DNA of 29,618 nucleotides from Fimbriimonas sp. (GCA_030447945.1 JAUJNV010000013.1:1-29618); one strand, 5' to 3'. Positions 15,715 to 26,595 are shown, numbered from the stretch's first letter. The notes: generated from the letters alone by a model not told the origin. Numbers and translations: made by a program.

Positions 15715-18657
15715 ATGAGCAATCACCGTCCCCTCAGCCGACTATCCACCCTCGGGTTCCTGGCGCTAGGTTGCGTGGCCCTCGGCCACGCGCAGACCGC
15801 GCCTCAGTTTGGGTTCGACTACGACGGGGCCTGCATCGACCCCGACAACACGATGCCTTATAGCCGTGATATCAACACGTATATCGTGCAAAACGACCTG
15901 TGGGGAGCGGGCATGGGCGTTTCGGGCACCGTCGCCTATGATGAAGGATGTCCTGTTGGGGATCCGCTCACGGTCAACGTGCGCGGTAGGCTCGGACTCA
16001 CCGTCGGCCCTACAGGCTCGATTCAGGACGACACCGAGGGGCGGTTCGTCGACAACTTCCTCCGGTTGAACTGGGGGATGAACTCCAACGACGCGGGGCC
16101 GTTCGACGGGATCATCGCGGGCGGCTTTCGGGCGCGCTCCGGCGAGGGTTGGACCTTCGCGCGCTACTTCCGCGAGGACGCCGACGGGACGGGCCGCACG
16201 AGCACCCTTTTCGGGGCGTCGCCCATGTCGCTCGCCTTCATCGGGGCGAGCGACCGTTACTTCCTGATGGAGCAGGCGACGACCGACGGCGTCCGCGCGA
16301 GCTGCCGCGTCGACGTCGTGGGCGACGCGGCGCGGGTGAACTGGCGCTTGCGCAATGAGACCGCGAACACGCTCCGCCTCGGCCTCTGGTACGGCCACTG
16401 GGTGATCTTCGCTCAGGCCGACACCGGGCCTATCGGCCGGCGCCCCTATATCACGGTCCCCGGCCGCCGCCCGATTACTACGCACCGCCGCTACACCCGC
16501 TCTACAGACCCCGCCGGCTTCCCGAACGCCGTGGCCTTCGGTCTGACGCAGAGGGACGCCTTCGGGCTTCAGGTCGTGAACGGCGCGATCGGCAACAACC
16601 CCTTCGGTACAACCACCAACGGCGAGGAGAACATCGTTCCGGACCAGACGCCGGTGGACGAGTTCGTCATCGGCGACGTCGACAACACGCTCAGCGGCGT
16701 CGGTGAAAACGACGATCCCCAGTTCGGGGACTTTATCTTCGACTTCGACGGCGACGGAGTGGGCGAGGCGAGCATCGACTTCGATGCCTCCTTCATTCAG
16801 AAATGGGAAACCGTGCAGGTCGATCCGCCCGTTCCGGGCGACACCAACAGCGGCGTCCGCGAGATCGTGACCTACTACCGCTCCACCTGGGGCGCCTCGC
16901 AGTACAACCAGCCCTACAGCGTCGTCGTCGATGCTCCGAAGGCGCTGGACACCAATCCCGCCGATCCCACGGTCTTCGCCAAGGACACGTTCCCGCTGCG
17001 CGTTTACGTGGACAACGTCCAGGGCTTTGCGACCGTCGACCGGACCGTGCCCCTAAACGACGTGCGGATCACGCTCGAGCTGCCGGACGGCATCACCACC
17101 ATCGGGCCGGCTCAAAAGACGATCTCCACGGTCAACCCCCGGCAGATGGGCTCGGTCGACTTCACCATCCAGGTCTCGCCCGAGGTCTTCGGTGAGCTGA
17201 ACTACGCCGTCCGCGTCGAGTCCTTTCCCGGACCCACGACCCGCGTTTCCGGCACGATCGTCGTGCCCTCGACCCCCCGGCTCTCGATCCGGGACGGGGC
17301 GAACCTCGTCGGCGACCCGTTCGAGCACGACACCCCCTCCTGGGACACGATCCTCGCTCCGCTGCAGCTCAACGTCGACTTCCAGGCCTACACCTGGGAT
17401 CCTCAGCAAGGCGGCTACATCGTGCAGAGCGGCCCCGAGCGCGGAATCGGCACCTGGATCGTCTCGCGCACCGACGCGGGGCTGAAGGTGCTGCAGGGCG
17501 GTCCCCGGCAGCCGGCGGACTTTACGAATCCCGCCGGCCCTCCGCTTGTCCGCGTGCGCGCCGGATGGAATCTTATCGCCAACCCGTACAACTACTCCTT
17601 CCCCATCGGGCAGATTGTCGGCGTGGCGGGCGCGAACAACCGGAGGAGCTTCACTTTCTCCGACCTGGTGCGGCAAGGCTTCATCAGCGGCTCGCTCGTG
17701 TTCTGGGACAACGTGAACCGCACCTACGTGACGCTGCCCAGCGACCAGAACACCCGGCTCCAGCCGAACCGCGGGTACTGGATCTTCGTCCAGACCGCCG
17801 AGCCGCTCGACATCAGCTTCCCGCCCATCTTCGAGCCCTTCGTCGGCGGTGGCGGCGGCGCCATCGGCGGCACGAACCGGCCTCTGCCCCCGGCGGCGCC
17901 CGCCGCTCCCGCGGGGCGATCCACCTGGAGTCTGCAGTTGACCGCGAAGAGCAATCGCGCGGCCGACACGCAGAACTTCGTCGGCCTCGCGCCGACGGCC
18001 GCGGATGCGAAGGCGCTCCGCGTCTACGAAGCGCCGATCGCGCCCGTGGCGGGAGCGGTGGCGCTCTCCTTCGAGGACAAGTCGGTGGGGGCGCGCCTTA
18101 CGCAGGCGTTCACCCAGGATAAGGGCCGTCAGGAGTGGGTCGTCAAGGTCCAGTCTCGCGAGTCCGGTCTCGTGACCCTGGGATGGCCGAACCTCTCGAG
18201 CCTCCCGAAGAAGGCGTCCGTGCAACTCGTGGACGTGAAGACCAAGACCGTCAAGGACCTGCGGAAGACGACGAGCTACCGGTTCCAAGCCGAGGCCGGC
18301 ATCCGTGAGTTCCGCCTGATCATCGACCCGAGCGGCGTCGGCACCATTCGTCAATCCTTGATCGGCAGCCTCTCGGCGAGCGGCCGGGCGAGCTCGAGCA
18401 AGGGCGGCACGCTGAACATCCGCTACCAGCTCAACGCCGAGACTAGCAACACGCTCCGGGTCCTCAGTGGCGGCCGCGAGGTCATCGCCCTGGTACGCGA
18501 CGTCAAGAAGTCCGCGGGCGGACACACGGCGAAGTGGGACCTGCGCGACGCCAGCGGCAACACGGTCAAGCCCGGTCGGTACCGGATCGAGATCGTAGCC
18601 TCCTCGGGCGACGGTGCGACGGATCGGCGAGAGGTCAGCGTAACCGTTTCGCGGTAA
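15715..18657 (+). CDS. Large secreted protein with FlgD-like C-terminal domain
   Basis: 980 residues, intact. Signal peptide residues 1-26 (LGFLALGCVALGHAQ). The N-terminal half (to about residue 400) is beta-rich with Asp-rich, possibly calcium-binding, loops (FDFDGDGVGEASIDFD at about residues 342-357). Residues 540-705 contain two similar halves (ANLVGDPFEHDTPSW with GIGTWIVSR; GWNLIANPYNYSFP with RGYWIFVQTAE), a pattern seen in many secreted Bacteroidetes/Armatimonadota-type proteins. Residues 890-980 match the FlgD-like Ig fold used as a C-terminal tail domain (KWDLRDASGNTVKPGRYRIE). The role is probably cell-surface or extracellular. It is followed after 24 nt by the barrel gene. No enzymatic motif seen. 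Confidence 0.75.
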   Translation: MSNHRPLSRLSTLGFLALGCVALGHAQTAPQFGFDYDGACIDPDNTMPYSRDINTYIVQNDLWGAGMGVSGTVAYDEGCPVGDPLTVNVRGRLGLTVGPTGSIQDDTEGRFVDNFLRLNWGMNSNDAGPFDGIIAGGFRARSGEGWTFARYFREDADGTGRTSTLFGASPMSLAFIGASDRYFLMEQATTDGVRASCRVDVVGDAARVNWRLRNETANTLRLGLWYGHWVIFAQADTGPIGRRPYITVPGRRPITTHRRYTRSTDPAGFPNAVAFGLTQRDAFGLQVVNGAIGNNPFGTTTNGEENIVPDQTPVDEFVIGDVDNTLSGVGENDDPQFGDFIFDFDGDGVGEASIDFDASFIQKWETVQVDPPVPGDTNSGVREIVTYYRSTWGASQYNQPYSVVVDAPKALDTNPADPTVFAKDTFPLRVYVDNVQGFATVDRTVPLNDVRITLELPDGITTIGPAQKTISTVNPRQMGSVDFTIQVSPEVFGELNYAVRVESFPGPTTRVSGTIVVPSTPRLSIRDGANLVGDPFEHDTPSWDTILAPLQLNVDFQAYTWDPQQGGYIVQSGPERGIGTWIVSRTDAGLKVLQGGPRQPADFTNPAGPPLVRVRAGWNLIANPYNYSFPIGQIVGVAGANNRRSFTFSDLVRQGFISGSLVFWDNVNRTYVTLPSDQNTRLQPNRGYWIFVQTAEPLDISFPPIFEPFVGGGGGAIGGTNRPLPPAAPAAPAGRSTWSLQLTAKSNRAADTQNFVGLAPTAADAKALRVYEAPIAPVAGAVALSFEDKSVGARLTQAFTQDKGRQEWVVKVQSRESGLVTLGWPNLSSLPKKASVQLVDVKTKTVKDLRKTTSYRFQAEAGIREFRLIIDPSGVGTIRQSLIGSLSASGRASSSKGGTLNIRYQLNAETSNTLRVLSGGREVIALVRDVKKSAGGHTAKWDLRDASGNTVKPGRYRIEIVASSGDGATDRREVSVTVSR

Positions 18658-18681
18658 TCGCTTGTCTATGAGGTCCAGGAG

Positions 18682-20777
18682 GTGACGAAGGCGGGGAGGG
18701 TGAGCCAGGCTCTCCCTCTCGCCCTCGCCACCTCCCTCGCTTTCGTCTCCACCCTCGCCCACGCGGACACGACGGCCATCCGGCTGAACGCGTTCCCCTC
18801 CGTGAGCGTGGCCGACGGGCGAAGCACTTCGACCATCACCGCCGAAGTGCGCGACCTGAACGGCCGCACGGTGCCGGACGGCACCAAGGTCGTCTTCACC
18901 ACGAGCCTCGGCTCCTTCCGCGAGAGTGTCATCACCACCACCGGCGGCACCGCGCGCGGTACTGGTGGCGGGGAGCCTGCCGGGCATCGCGATGATCACC
19001 GCCAGCGCTCTCGGCGGGGGCTCGAGCCCCACCACCATGGAGTTTGAGTTCGTGGGAGACCGGAAGCTCCTCTCGACCGCGCAGGAGTACATCGAGATCG
19101 TCGCGCCGGGGGACCTGCAGTTCACGGCGGACACCCGCATCGTCGGGGCGGCCGCGCCGGAGCGCGGCGTTTACGTGCGGTATCGCGACATGGAGATTCA
19201 CGCGGACGACGTCCAAGTGAACATCGGTGCGATGGAGCTGCGAGCGCGCAAGGCGAAGCTCAAGTTCGGCAAGACCACCGCCGAATTCGACCACCTCTAT
19301 CTGCATCTGAGCGGATAAGGGCTACGGCACCACCACGTTCCGCGGACTACGGGTGGACTCGATCGTGCCGGTCGGACGGGGCGGTCTGGCATTTCTGATG
19401 GAAGGGCCCGACGACAAGCCGATCCCTTCGCAGGAAAGGGATCGCTACGGCACCGTCGAAATCCGGAGCACCGGCCTCGTGCCCGGCGGTCTTCCCGTCG
19501 GCTCGGACCTGTTCACTTTTGCCGATCTGACTCAATCCGCCTCGACCGTCTCCGCGAAGAAAGCCGTCATCTTTCCTCGCAAGGAGGTGCAGTTCCACAA
19601 GGCCCAGGTCTTCGTCGGCGGCGCGAAGCTGATGAAGCTCCCGCTCTTCGTGTACAGCCTCAACCGCTTTTCGGAGTCGGGCCTCGCCGTCGAGGGGATC
19701 CTGAACGTCGACGACAACCGGATCGCCCTCAACTACCCCCACTATCTCAGCCTCAAGCCGGGGATGACGAGCCTCCTTCGGTTCCGCACGGGCGAGCGGC
19801 AGGGGCGAGGCGCCGCCGCGTCGGCGGGCGCGTTCCTGGACTATGAGATGACCTGGAATCGGGGCGACAGCATGGAAGGAAGCCTCACCTTCAGCGGTCT
19901 CGCGCGCAACGACTGGCTCTTCAGCGCGCGCCAGTATTTCCGGCCGGACGACCGCACGAACATCTTCGCTCAACTGGACAGCCCGTCGGGACGCAGCGTC
20001 TACGGCTCGGCCGGCGCGAGCCGGCAGTTCAACGGCTTCCAGGCGAGCTTCAACGCCGACACGATGCGCACTCTGCGTGGGTTGCGCACCTCGCGCGACT
20101 CCTACTCCTTTATCGTGGAGAAGGACCCGACGAAGATCGGGCGGCTCCCCCTGCAGCTCTTCTACGGCCTCACCGCCACCTCCCGAAACGAGGCGTACGA
20201 CGTGTCGATGCTGAACGAGGAGGGGAAGAAGGTCGGGTGGCAGGAAAAGAGCTCACAGAACGCCTACGGCCTGCGCGCGCGCCTGCAGAGCTTCCCGATG
20301 CCGCTCGACCGACATACCACGCTCAGCACGTCTTTCTCCGCGAGCGTGCTGAAGGGTCATAACGTCCCGAGCTCAGGCGTCGGCCTCGTCGGCAGCGCAA
20401 CGCTCAGCCGGCGCCTCGGAAGCAACGCCTCCGTCGTCGCGACCTACGACTTCGTGCAGGATGGCTTCAACGACCGCCTGATCGGCAAGCACCGCCTCAC
20501 GCTCCAAGGCAGCTACAGCGCGGGCCGGACGGACTTTTCCGCGTTCATGGCCCGCAGTCTGGATATGAGGCGCATGAACCTATACGGCGACCTGTCGTAC
20601 CGAATGAGCGGGCTTTGGCGTTTTGCGTTCGGCTACACCTACGATCAGTATCTCAGCGACTCGTACCTGGATTACTCCGTCACTCTGGGCTACCGCCTGG
20701 GCTGGCGCGAGGTGGGCCTGACCTGGTCCCGGCGCACGAAGCGCATCGGGCTTCAGCTCCTTGGAACGAGTTTTTAG
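18682..20777 (+). CDS. Ig-like domain plus LptD/OstA-like outer-membrane barrel (two frameshifts)
   Basis: GTG 18682 follows AGGA and opens a signal peptide (SLAFVSTLAHA). A Big_1/invasin-type Ig domain follows: VSVADGRSTSTITAEV, VPDGTKVVFTTSLGSF, ending AVLVAGSLPGIAMITASALG. Then comes an OstA/LptA-like strand repeat (VYVRYRDMEIHADDVQVNIG, ELRARKAKLKFG). From nt 19760 there is a beta-barrel of alternating strands ending LQLLGTSF, with the C-terminal Phe typical of outer-membrane proteins. The frame steps near 18955, inside a CGCGCG run, and near 19315; the protein reads on smoothly after both, so these are probably consensus errors. LptD-like proteins insert lipopolysaccharide, but the added Ig domain and short OstA part argue for a divergent role. 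The next gene overlaps the stop. Confidence 0.7.
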
Positions 20778-22620
20778 AGGGGCGTGGGGCCTCGGGCGCT
20801 GGGCGTCGGGCGCTCTGCTGTCGCTGATCTTCGCCTCACCGGCTTCGACCCAGCCTTTCGGCCGGTTCGGCTACTCCGCCGAACCGCCGATGATCCCGGG
20901 CCTGCAGGTGGGCCGAGATGGCTTCGCGGCCAAACATCCCTCCGCCGACCGCTTCCGCTTTCCGAGCCCCAGCACGATCTGGAAGCCCATCTCCACCACG
21001 GCCATGGGCCAGACGGTCGTCCTCTCGGGCAACCGTGGGCCGGACAAGCTGCGCATCGATCTCCTGTCGCCGGGCTTTATGCTCCATGTCCAGCAGGGGC
21101 TCGAGCTGGACATCGGGAGCACGGGCGCTCCGTACCTCACTTGGAACGGCGGCACCGTCACCGACGGTGTGCCGACGCCCCCCTCGCCTTGGCTGATGAT
21201 CTCCTTCACCACCCCTCAGCCGCCGATCGTGCTCGGGTTTCCCGCCGGGCCGACGAGCCTGATGGTGACCGGCCAGCCGGGCGCTTGGAGGGTGCGGTCG
21301 CTGCCCGGAGCCGGCGGGAAGCCGTTCCAGGGATGGGTGCGGGTCGTGCTCCCGGCAGGAACGCGGCCCCTGGCGGCCAACACCCCTCGCGCCCTCGGCC
21401 TGCTCGCGCGCCGGGTGGCTTCCGAGGCTAACGTTTGGTCGGGCCCTCATCCGATGCTGAAGGCGCTGAGCATCGAGGCGGACGCCATGTCGGTGACGGC
21501 GACTTGGACGTTCGATCGCTCCGGGGTAGTCGTGCCGACGGGCGCGACGTTGGCTCGGCGGGGCGGGTACGCCTTGAGCATCCTGTCCAAAACGCGCCCG
21601 GTGGACGCGGACACCGATGCCGGGCCGATGGACATCACGGTCGTCCCCCGGCTCGTTGTGCGCTTCCCCCTCCGTCGCGTGCCTCTCGGGCGTGCCGTGA
21701 CTTTGGGCGCTCGCCGCGGGACGCCCCCCGGCACGGTCTCCGCCCAAGACCTCCCGAGCGTCTTCGATCTCGCGATGGAGAGCCTGCTCGCCTCCAGCGA
21801 TCAGCAGGTGGCGAAGGCCGCCGCCGAAGCGCAATCGGCCTTTCTCACGCAGGCGAGCATCACCCCCGAGCCTTGGACCGGGGCGCGCCTGCCTTACGAC
21901 GCCCAAGGGAAGGGGATCGACATCGCCTCCGCCCAGGCCCTGCTTGCCCAAGCGCTCGCGAACTCCCGACTCTCGCCGTCGATGCCGGACGCCCTCTTTC
22001 CGAGCGTCGTACTACGCCGGGACTGGCACACCTGGGGGCTGTGGGTGCCCGAGGATGGATCACTGCGCCGACGGGCGGCCGCACTGGCCGCTCTGGCGGG
22101 CGCGCTCGCCCCGGAGCCGGAGCGGCGGCTGGAGGCGGCTATGCTCCAGGCGGGCCTGAGCGCGGAGCGTGGCCTCGCGCTCTGGGCGATGCGGCGCGGC
22201 TTAGCCCCGTCGTTGCCGCCGATGCTGGAGGCGGCACTGCCCGTCCGGCGCGCGCTGTTCAGTCTCGGGCTCGCCGAGGTTCACGAGACGCCGTTTCTGC
22301 GCGCCATCCTCAGCGATCTACGCGCCTTCGGCGATACGCCCCTGACGCTGGCGCCGGGATCGGGCGCCCCCACCCTCTCCTGGCCCGCCCTGGGCCCTCG
22401 CCCTGCCGCCTTCACGCTTCTCTCGGCGTACCCGCTGGGAGAGCTCACTCCGCTAGAGAACCTCGTCAAGGTCGAGCCGCGGCGAAGCCTGGGCTACACC
22501 GAGGTGCGGTACGTCGCCGACGTGGCCGGCCAGTGCCGCGCCACCCTCAAGCTCCCCCCCTGGGCGCGCCCCCTCCCGCCGACGGCCGAGCCGCCGAGGT
22601 ATGGGGAGGAAATGCGGTAG
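20761..22620 (+). CDS. Exported protein of unknown function
   Basis: 619 residues from TTG 20761, overlapping the barrel gene by 17 nt. No strong ribosome site is visible, so the start is uncertain, but the frame covers a signal peptide (WASGALLSLIFASPASTQ). The first 300 residues are beta-rich with Pro/Gly loops. Residues about 335-530 are Ala/Leu-rich helices (LASSDQQVAKAAAEAQSAFL, RRRAAALAALAGAL). The end is beta again (SLGYTEVRYVADVAGQCRAT). I recognise no family. Overlap with the upstream barrel suggests translational coupling and a shared envelope function. The stop codon is directly followed by a repeat element. Confidence 0.6.
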   Translation: MERVFRGAWGLGRWASGALLSLIFASPASTQPFGRFGYSAEPPMIPGLQVGRDGFAAKHPSADRFRFPSPSTIWKPISTTAMGQTVVLSGNRGPDKLRIDLLSPGFMLHVQQGLELDIGSTGAPYLTWNGGTVTDGVPTPPSPWLMISFTTPQPPIVLGFPAGPTSLMVTGQPGAWRVRSLPGAGGKPFQGWVRVVLPAGTRPLAANTPRALGLLARRVASEANVWSGPHPMLKALSIEADAMSVTATWTFDRSGVVVPTGATLARRGGYALSILSKTRPVDADTDAGPMDITVVPRLVVRFPLRRVPLGRAVTLGARRGTPPGTVSAQDLPSVFDLAMESLLASSDQQVAKAAAEAQSAFLTQASITPEPWTGARLPYDAQGKGIDIASAQALLAQALANSRLSPSMPDALFPSVVLRRDWHTWGLWVPEDGSLRRRAAALAALAGALAPEPERRLEAAMLQAGLSAERGLALWAMRRGLAPSLPPMLEAALPVRRALFSLGLAEVHETPFLRAILSDLRAFGDTPLTLAPGSGAPTLSWPALGPRPAAFTLLSAYPLGELTPLENLVKVEPRRSLGYTEVRYVADVAGQCRATLKLPPWARPLPPTAEPPRYGEEMR

Positions 22621-22747
22621 GAGATGTGAGATATTTGAGATGTGAGATGTGAGATGTGAGATAGGGCTCAGGAATCTGCACGCCCTGAAACCAGAGTCTC
22701 CCGTCTCCCAATCTCCCATCTCTCATCTCTCATCTCTCACCTCTCCC
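22621..22747. repeat. 7-nt tandem repeats in inverted arrays between convergent genes
   Basis: The left arm repeats GATGTGA (22621-22664); the right arm repeats ATCTCTC/ATCTCCC (22695-22747). The two are partly complementary. It begins at the base after the stop of the 619-aa gene. On the other strand it supplies the TGA stop (22737-22739) of the giant multidomain gene, so it is positioned as a two-way terminator between converging genes. Confidence 0.8.
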
Positions 22748-25700
22748 GAATGCGGATGTTTCGAAACGCCACCGCGTTACCGTGGTCTTGGAGCACGATG
22801 TGGCCCTTGGGGCGCGTGCCGTAGTCAGGCATGGCCGCGAACTTGCTCTTTTTCACGGCGGCCCTCCACTCGTCGCTGCCCAACACGTAGGAAACCACCC
22901 GCCGCCCATTGAGCCAGTGCTCGACGCGGCGGTTCCGGACGACCAGGCGGGACTCGTTCCACTCTCCGGCGGGGCGCGCGATGCCCGGAGGGACGGGGTA
23001 GAGGGCGTAGCAGGGAGCCGGCCGAGGTCAGGGGCCGTCGGCCGTCGGGGGCGGGCGTCGCCGAGGATCTGCATCTCGGGGCCGGTCTCCCAAGCGTACG
23101 TCCGGTCCTCCGTGGCGCGATAGATGACGCCGCTGTTCCCGCCGGGCGCGACCCTCCACTCCAAGCGGAGGTCGAAGTCGCCGAACTGCTCGACGGTCAT
23201 GAGATCGCCCCTTTCGCCGCGGCCCGGGTTCAGGGCGAGCGCGCCGCTTTGGCCTGACCAGGCGGAGGGGACCCCGGCCTTGCGGTAGCCGCGCCAGCCG
23301 TCCAGCGTACGGCCGTTGTAGAGGAAGCGGAACCCTCCCGCCGCTCGCTTTCGTTCACGCGCACGGGCATCCCCATCGGGGTCTGCCCAATCGGGGTCTG
23401 AACCGGTCCCTCCGCGGGGCCTGGCCGGACGCCCCGCCGGGGGCCCGTCGGCGGGAATGCGGTTCATCGTGTACCACGCTTCGGTGGACCAGAGCTCGCG
23501 GCCCGTCGCGCTCTTCAGACGCGGGTCGAGGCGCACGTAGACTGACGTGCCCCGGCTTCATTCCATCGAGCGCGAGGGAGATCTTGCGCCGGTCGCGGGA
23601 CACCGTCGCGGACCGCACCTTCAGTGTCCGCTCGTCGATCTTCGGGCCGCCGTAGGTCTCCGTCGGTTGGTACCGCCATTGTCCCACGGTGTAGAGCGAG
23701 GTCTCGCCTCCCAGGCCCAAACCCTGCCCCAGCCCGAGGCCCAAGGGCTCGGTCAGCTCGATCTCGATGCCGTTCGGACGCGCGCGGACGGCCCGCATCT
23801 CGAAGGCGGGCTTGCCGTTGTACTCTAGCCGCTGGAGGCCGAAGCGCTCCTTGCCCTCCTGGCCCCAGTTGCCCGTCGAGCCGATGCCGCCGACGTAGAG
23901 CGCCCCGTCCGGCCCCCAGGCGAGTCGGTTGATCCCGCCTCGAGCCCTTGCGTGAAGCGGAACACGCAGCCTTGGAGCTCCCCGCCGACCTCCTCGATGA
24001 ACACGCGCTTCACGCCGCCGTGGGTGACGTCGCCGTGCACCATCTGTTCCCTTGTAGGGGCCGTCGTTCAGCGGGGGCGGGCCGGCTCGGCGAGTTACCG
24101 ATCTCGCCCTGGGGGAGCCACACGACGGGGGCTGCTCTCGCCGCGACGCCGTGCCGATGGGGTCGACGGCGCGCGAGCCGAAGAAGGCGCCTTCCTTCAG
24201 GTGGAGGATCTTGGACGAGGGCAGCCAGTCGCCCTGATTGTCGGCGATGAAGATCTCGTTCCGGTACCCCAGGCCGACGCCGTTCGGGGTGCGCAGGCCG
24301 TGGGCGACGAACCGGATGCGGCCGTCTTTCGAGATCTCCATCGCCTTGCCCCGGTCCGGGTTCTGGCGCTGGGTGCTGCGCCCGCCGGGGTCGATCGCGA
24401 GGGCCAGGTTCGCGTAGAACTTGCCCTCCTTGTAGGCGAGGCCGAAAGCGAACTCGTGGAAGTTGCTCGTCACGCCCCAGCCGTTGGCGATGCTGCGGTA
24501 CTCGTCAATCACATCGTCGCCGTTGCGGTCGACGAGCTGCGTCAGCTCCTGCTTCTGGAGCACGTAGATCTCGCGCCCGACGACCTTCAGCCCCAACGGC
24601 TCAGCGAGCCCGAAGGCGATCCGCTTGACCTTCACCTTCTCCCGCTCCCCCTGGACGCCGCTCAGGATATAGACCGCCCCGTCGGGGTCCCAGGTGCAGA
24701 CGACCAGCCGGCCGTCGGGGAGGAAGTCCATGCCTCCGACGCGGGGCGGAAACCCTCCGGGCGGATGGTGGTGAGATCGTAGGGGACGGGTGGACGCCCA
24801 GCGGCCGCCCGTCGCGGGCGCGCCGGGCGGATCGTCTCGACGATCCTCTTGCGTCCCGGGGAGGTTACGCGCACCTCGCCGGCGGCAGTGGTGAGCGCGG
24901 TACGCGGAACGACGACGAATGTTTCGGAAGAGGGGGTCTTCCACTCCAATCGGAGTCGCTGATCGCGCCGTTCTCGAAGTACTCGACGCGGAAGGGGTGC
25001 TCGCCTGCCGTCAGGGTGACCTTGCCGCTCTTCGCCTCCTCGCCGCAGGCCGTCGTGGTCGATCACGAGCCCGTCGCCGCTCAGGCTCGGGGACCCGTCG
25101 TCGGAGATGAGCCGGAAGGTGTACTCTGGGGCTCCGCCACGTTCAGGAAGCCGAGACGTGGACGAGGAAGTTATCTGGGAAGCCGCCGAACTCCTCGACG
25201 GAGGTTAGGTCGATGGCCGGGATCACCGTGGACACGTTCGGCGTCTGCGCGGCGATCAGGTCGGGGATCCGGGCCATCTCGGAGCCGATAAAGTAGACGC
25301 GCATGGCGGCTCCCCGCTCGCGCTCCTTGGGCACATCGGGTCTCTTTTCGTCCACCGGCTTGCCCAAGGCGACGAGGCCGAGCAGGTCGCGCGCGGAGGG
25401 AGGAGCGAGCAGAGCGACCTTCGTGTCGGCGTCGCCGCCGCTGTCGTCGTCCAGCACGAACACGTTCACCCTCAGCGGCGAGCCGGGCGCGGGAACGCGG
25501 CCCGTGACGGCCCAAGCGATGGTCGCTTCCACGGTGTAGCCCGCCTCGTACTTGCGCGTCGCGAAGCGGACCTCAGGCTGGGCACCCGTCTGGTCCCCCG
25601 GAGCGGAACAGGTACTGCCGCTCGTCGTCGGGATCGTCGCCCGTGGAGAGGGCGACGACCACCGCATCGTCCTCCGCGCCTGGGCCGAGTCGCGGACGAT

Positions 25701-26595
25701 CTTGTCGTCGGTGACGGTGACGAAGACATGCAGCCCCTCCTCGTCGGCCATAAGCTGCGCCTGCGCGGGAAGGTCGTCCACTCCGGCAACGGTGCCGTCG
25801 AGCACACGCGCCACGGGGCGTCGGGGCGCGAGGTCCCAAGCCGCTTCGGCCACTCCGTCGAGGCTGGGGCGAGCCTTGGTGTGGGAGACGGTAAAGGCGG
25901 GCTTGGTCGGCTTCGGGGCGACGGGAGCGTCGGGCTTGGGAGCGGGCGCTTCGGGCGGAGTGGGGAAGGTGGTGACCAAACGGGTCCGCCCGTTACCTTT
26001 CAGGACGAGCCAGTCCCCCTCCATCCTGCCGCCCGAGACGACGGGCCGCGCCCCTTCCCTGCGGAATCTCGACTCGGAGGGTGGCGCACCTCGGAAACCC
26101 TTCGGTCTCGAAGGTGCGCTCCAAGCCGATGGCGCCGTTCGCGCCGCGTAGACCTCCGGCGTCTCCTGCACACGCCCGGTCCGGCCCAGAAGTGGCACGT
26201 CGATGTTCAGGGTCAGCTTCCCGTTCCTCAGCGCGTACCCCTTGTACTCGACGATCCGGGCGAGCGGCCCTGGCGCCCCTGCCGTTCCCGAGATAGTCCA
26301 CGCCGAGCCTTGCGTGCCGCCTTGGAGGTAGGGATCGCCCACGCTCGTCGGCTGCGGCCCGTGGACGGCGGTGTAGCCGCTTCCTCGAAGGCGACGCTGC
26401 CGTTCCAAGCCTTGTACAGGCGGCAGGTCGTGGCGTCGTAGGCGACCCACAGCTTTTCGTGCAGGGCCGCGGTCAGCATACGCGGCCGCCCGTCGAGCAC
26501 GGAGCGGAACGCCCAGACGTCACGCGGACGCTTGGGCGCGGGAAGTCTGCGCCGAAGCGGTGAGGAGGCAGGGGCAAGAGCGGGAGGAGCGGCAT
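22737..26595 (-). CDS. Giant secreted multidomain protein: CBM9-like, PA14, sorbosone-dehydrogenase-like propeller, DUF1080 (many frameshifts)
   Basis: Reconstructed across all three minus frames, with at least a dozen shifts, giving about 1,285 residues. Start ATG 26595 gives a signal peptide once two indels are allowed (MPLLPLLPLP then LLTASAQTSRA). The order is: a domain with WVAYDATTCRLYKAWNGSV and YTAVHGPQPTSVGDPYLQGG (to about 26000), a CBM9/DOMON-like domain (VSHTKARPSLDGVAEAAWDL, 25900-25350), PA14 (FGGFPDNFLVHVSA, TFRLISDDGS, LVIDHDGL, GEHPFRVEYFENG, 25270-24940), a propeller (GGMDFLPDGRLVVCTWDPDG, NEIFIADNQGDWLPSSK, GINRLAWGPDGALYVGGIG, 24780-23580) and DUF1080 (FLYNGRTLDGWRGY, GPEMQILGDARP, GHIVLQDHGNAVAFRNIRIR, 23330-22740). 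Such proteins are thought to act on extracellular sugars. Each domain reads well, so consensus errors are more likely than a pseudogene, but the density is high. Confidence 0.75.

Noticed and set aside
17053..19140. 695-codon open frame on the minus strand
   Set aside because: Arg/Asp/Glu-rich antisense shadow of two well-supported plus-strand genes in GC-rich DNA; no domain or start signal.
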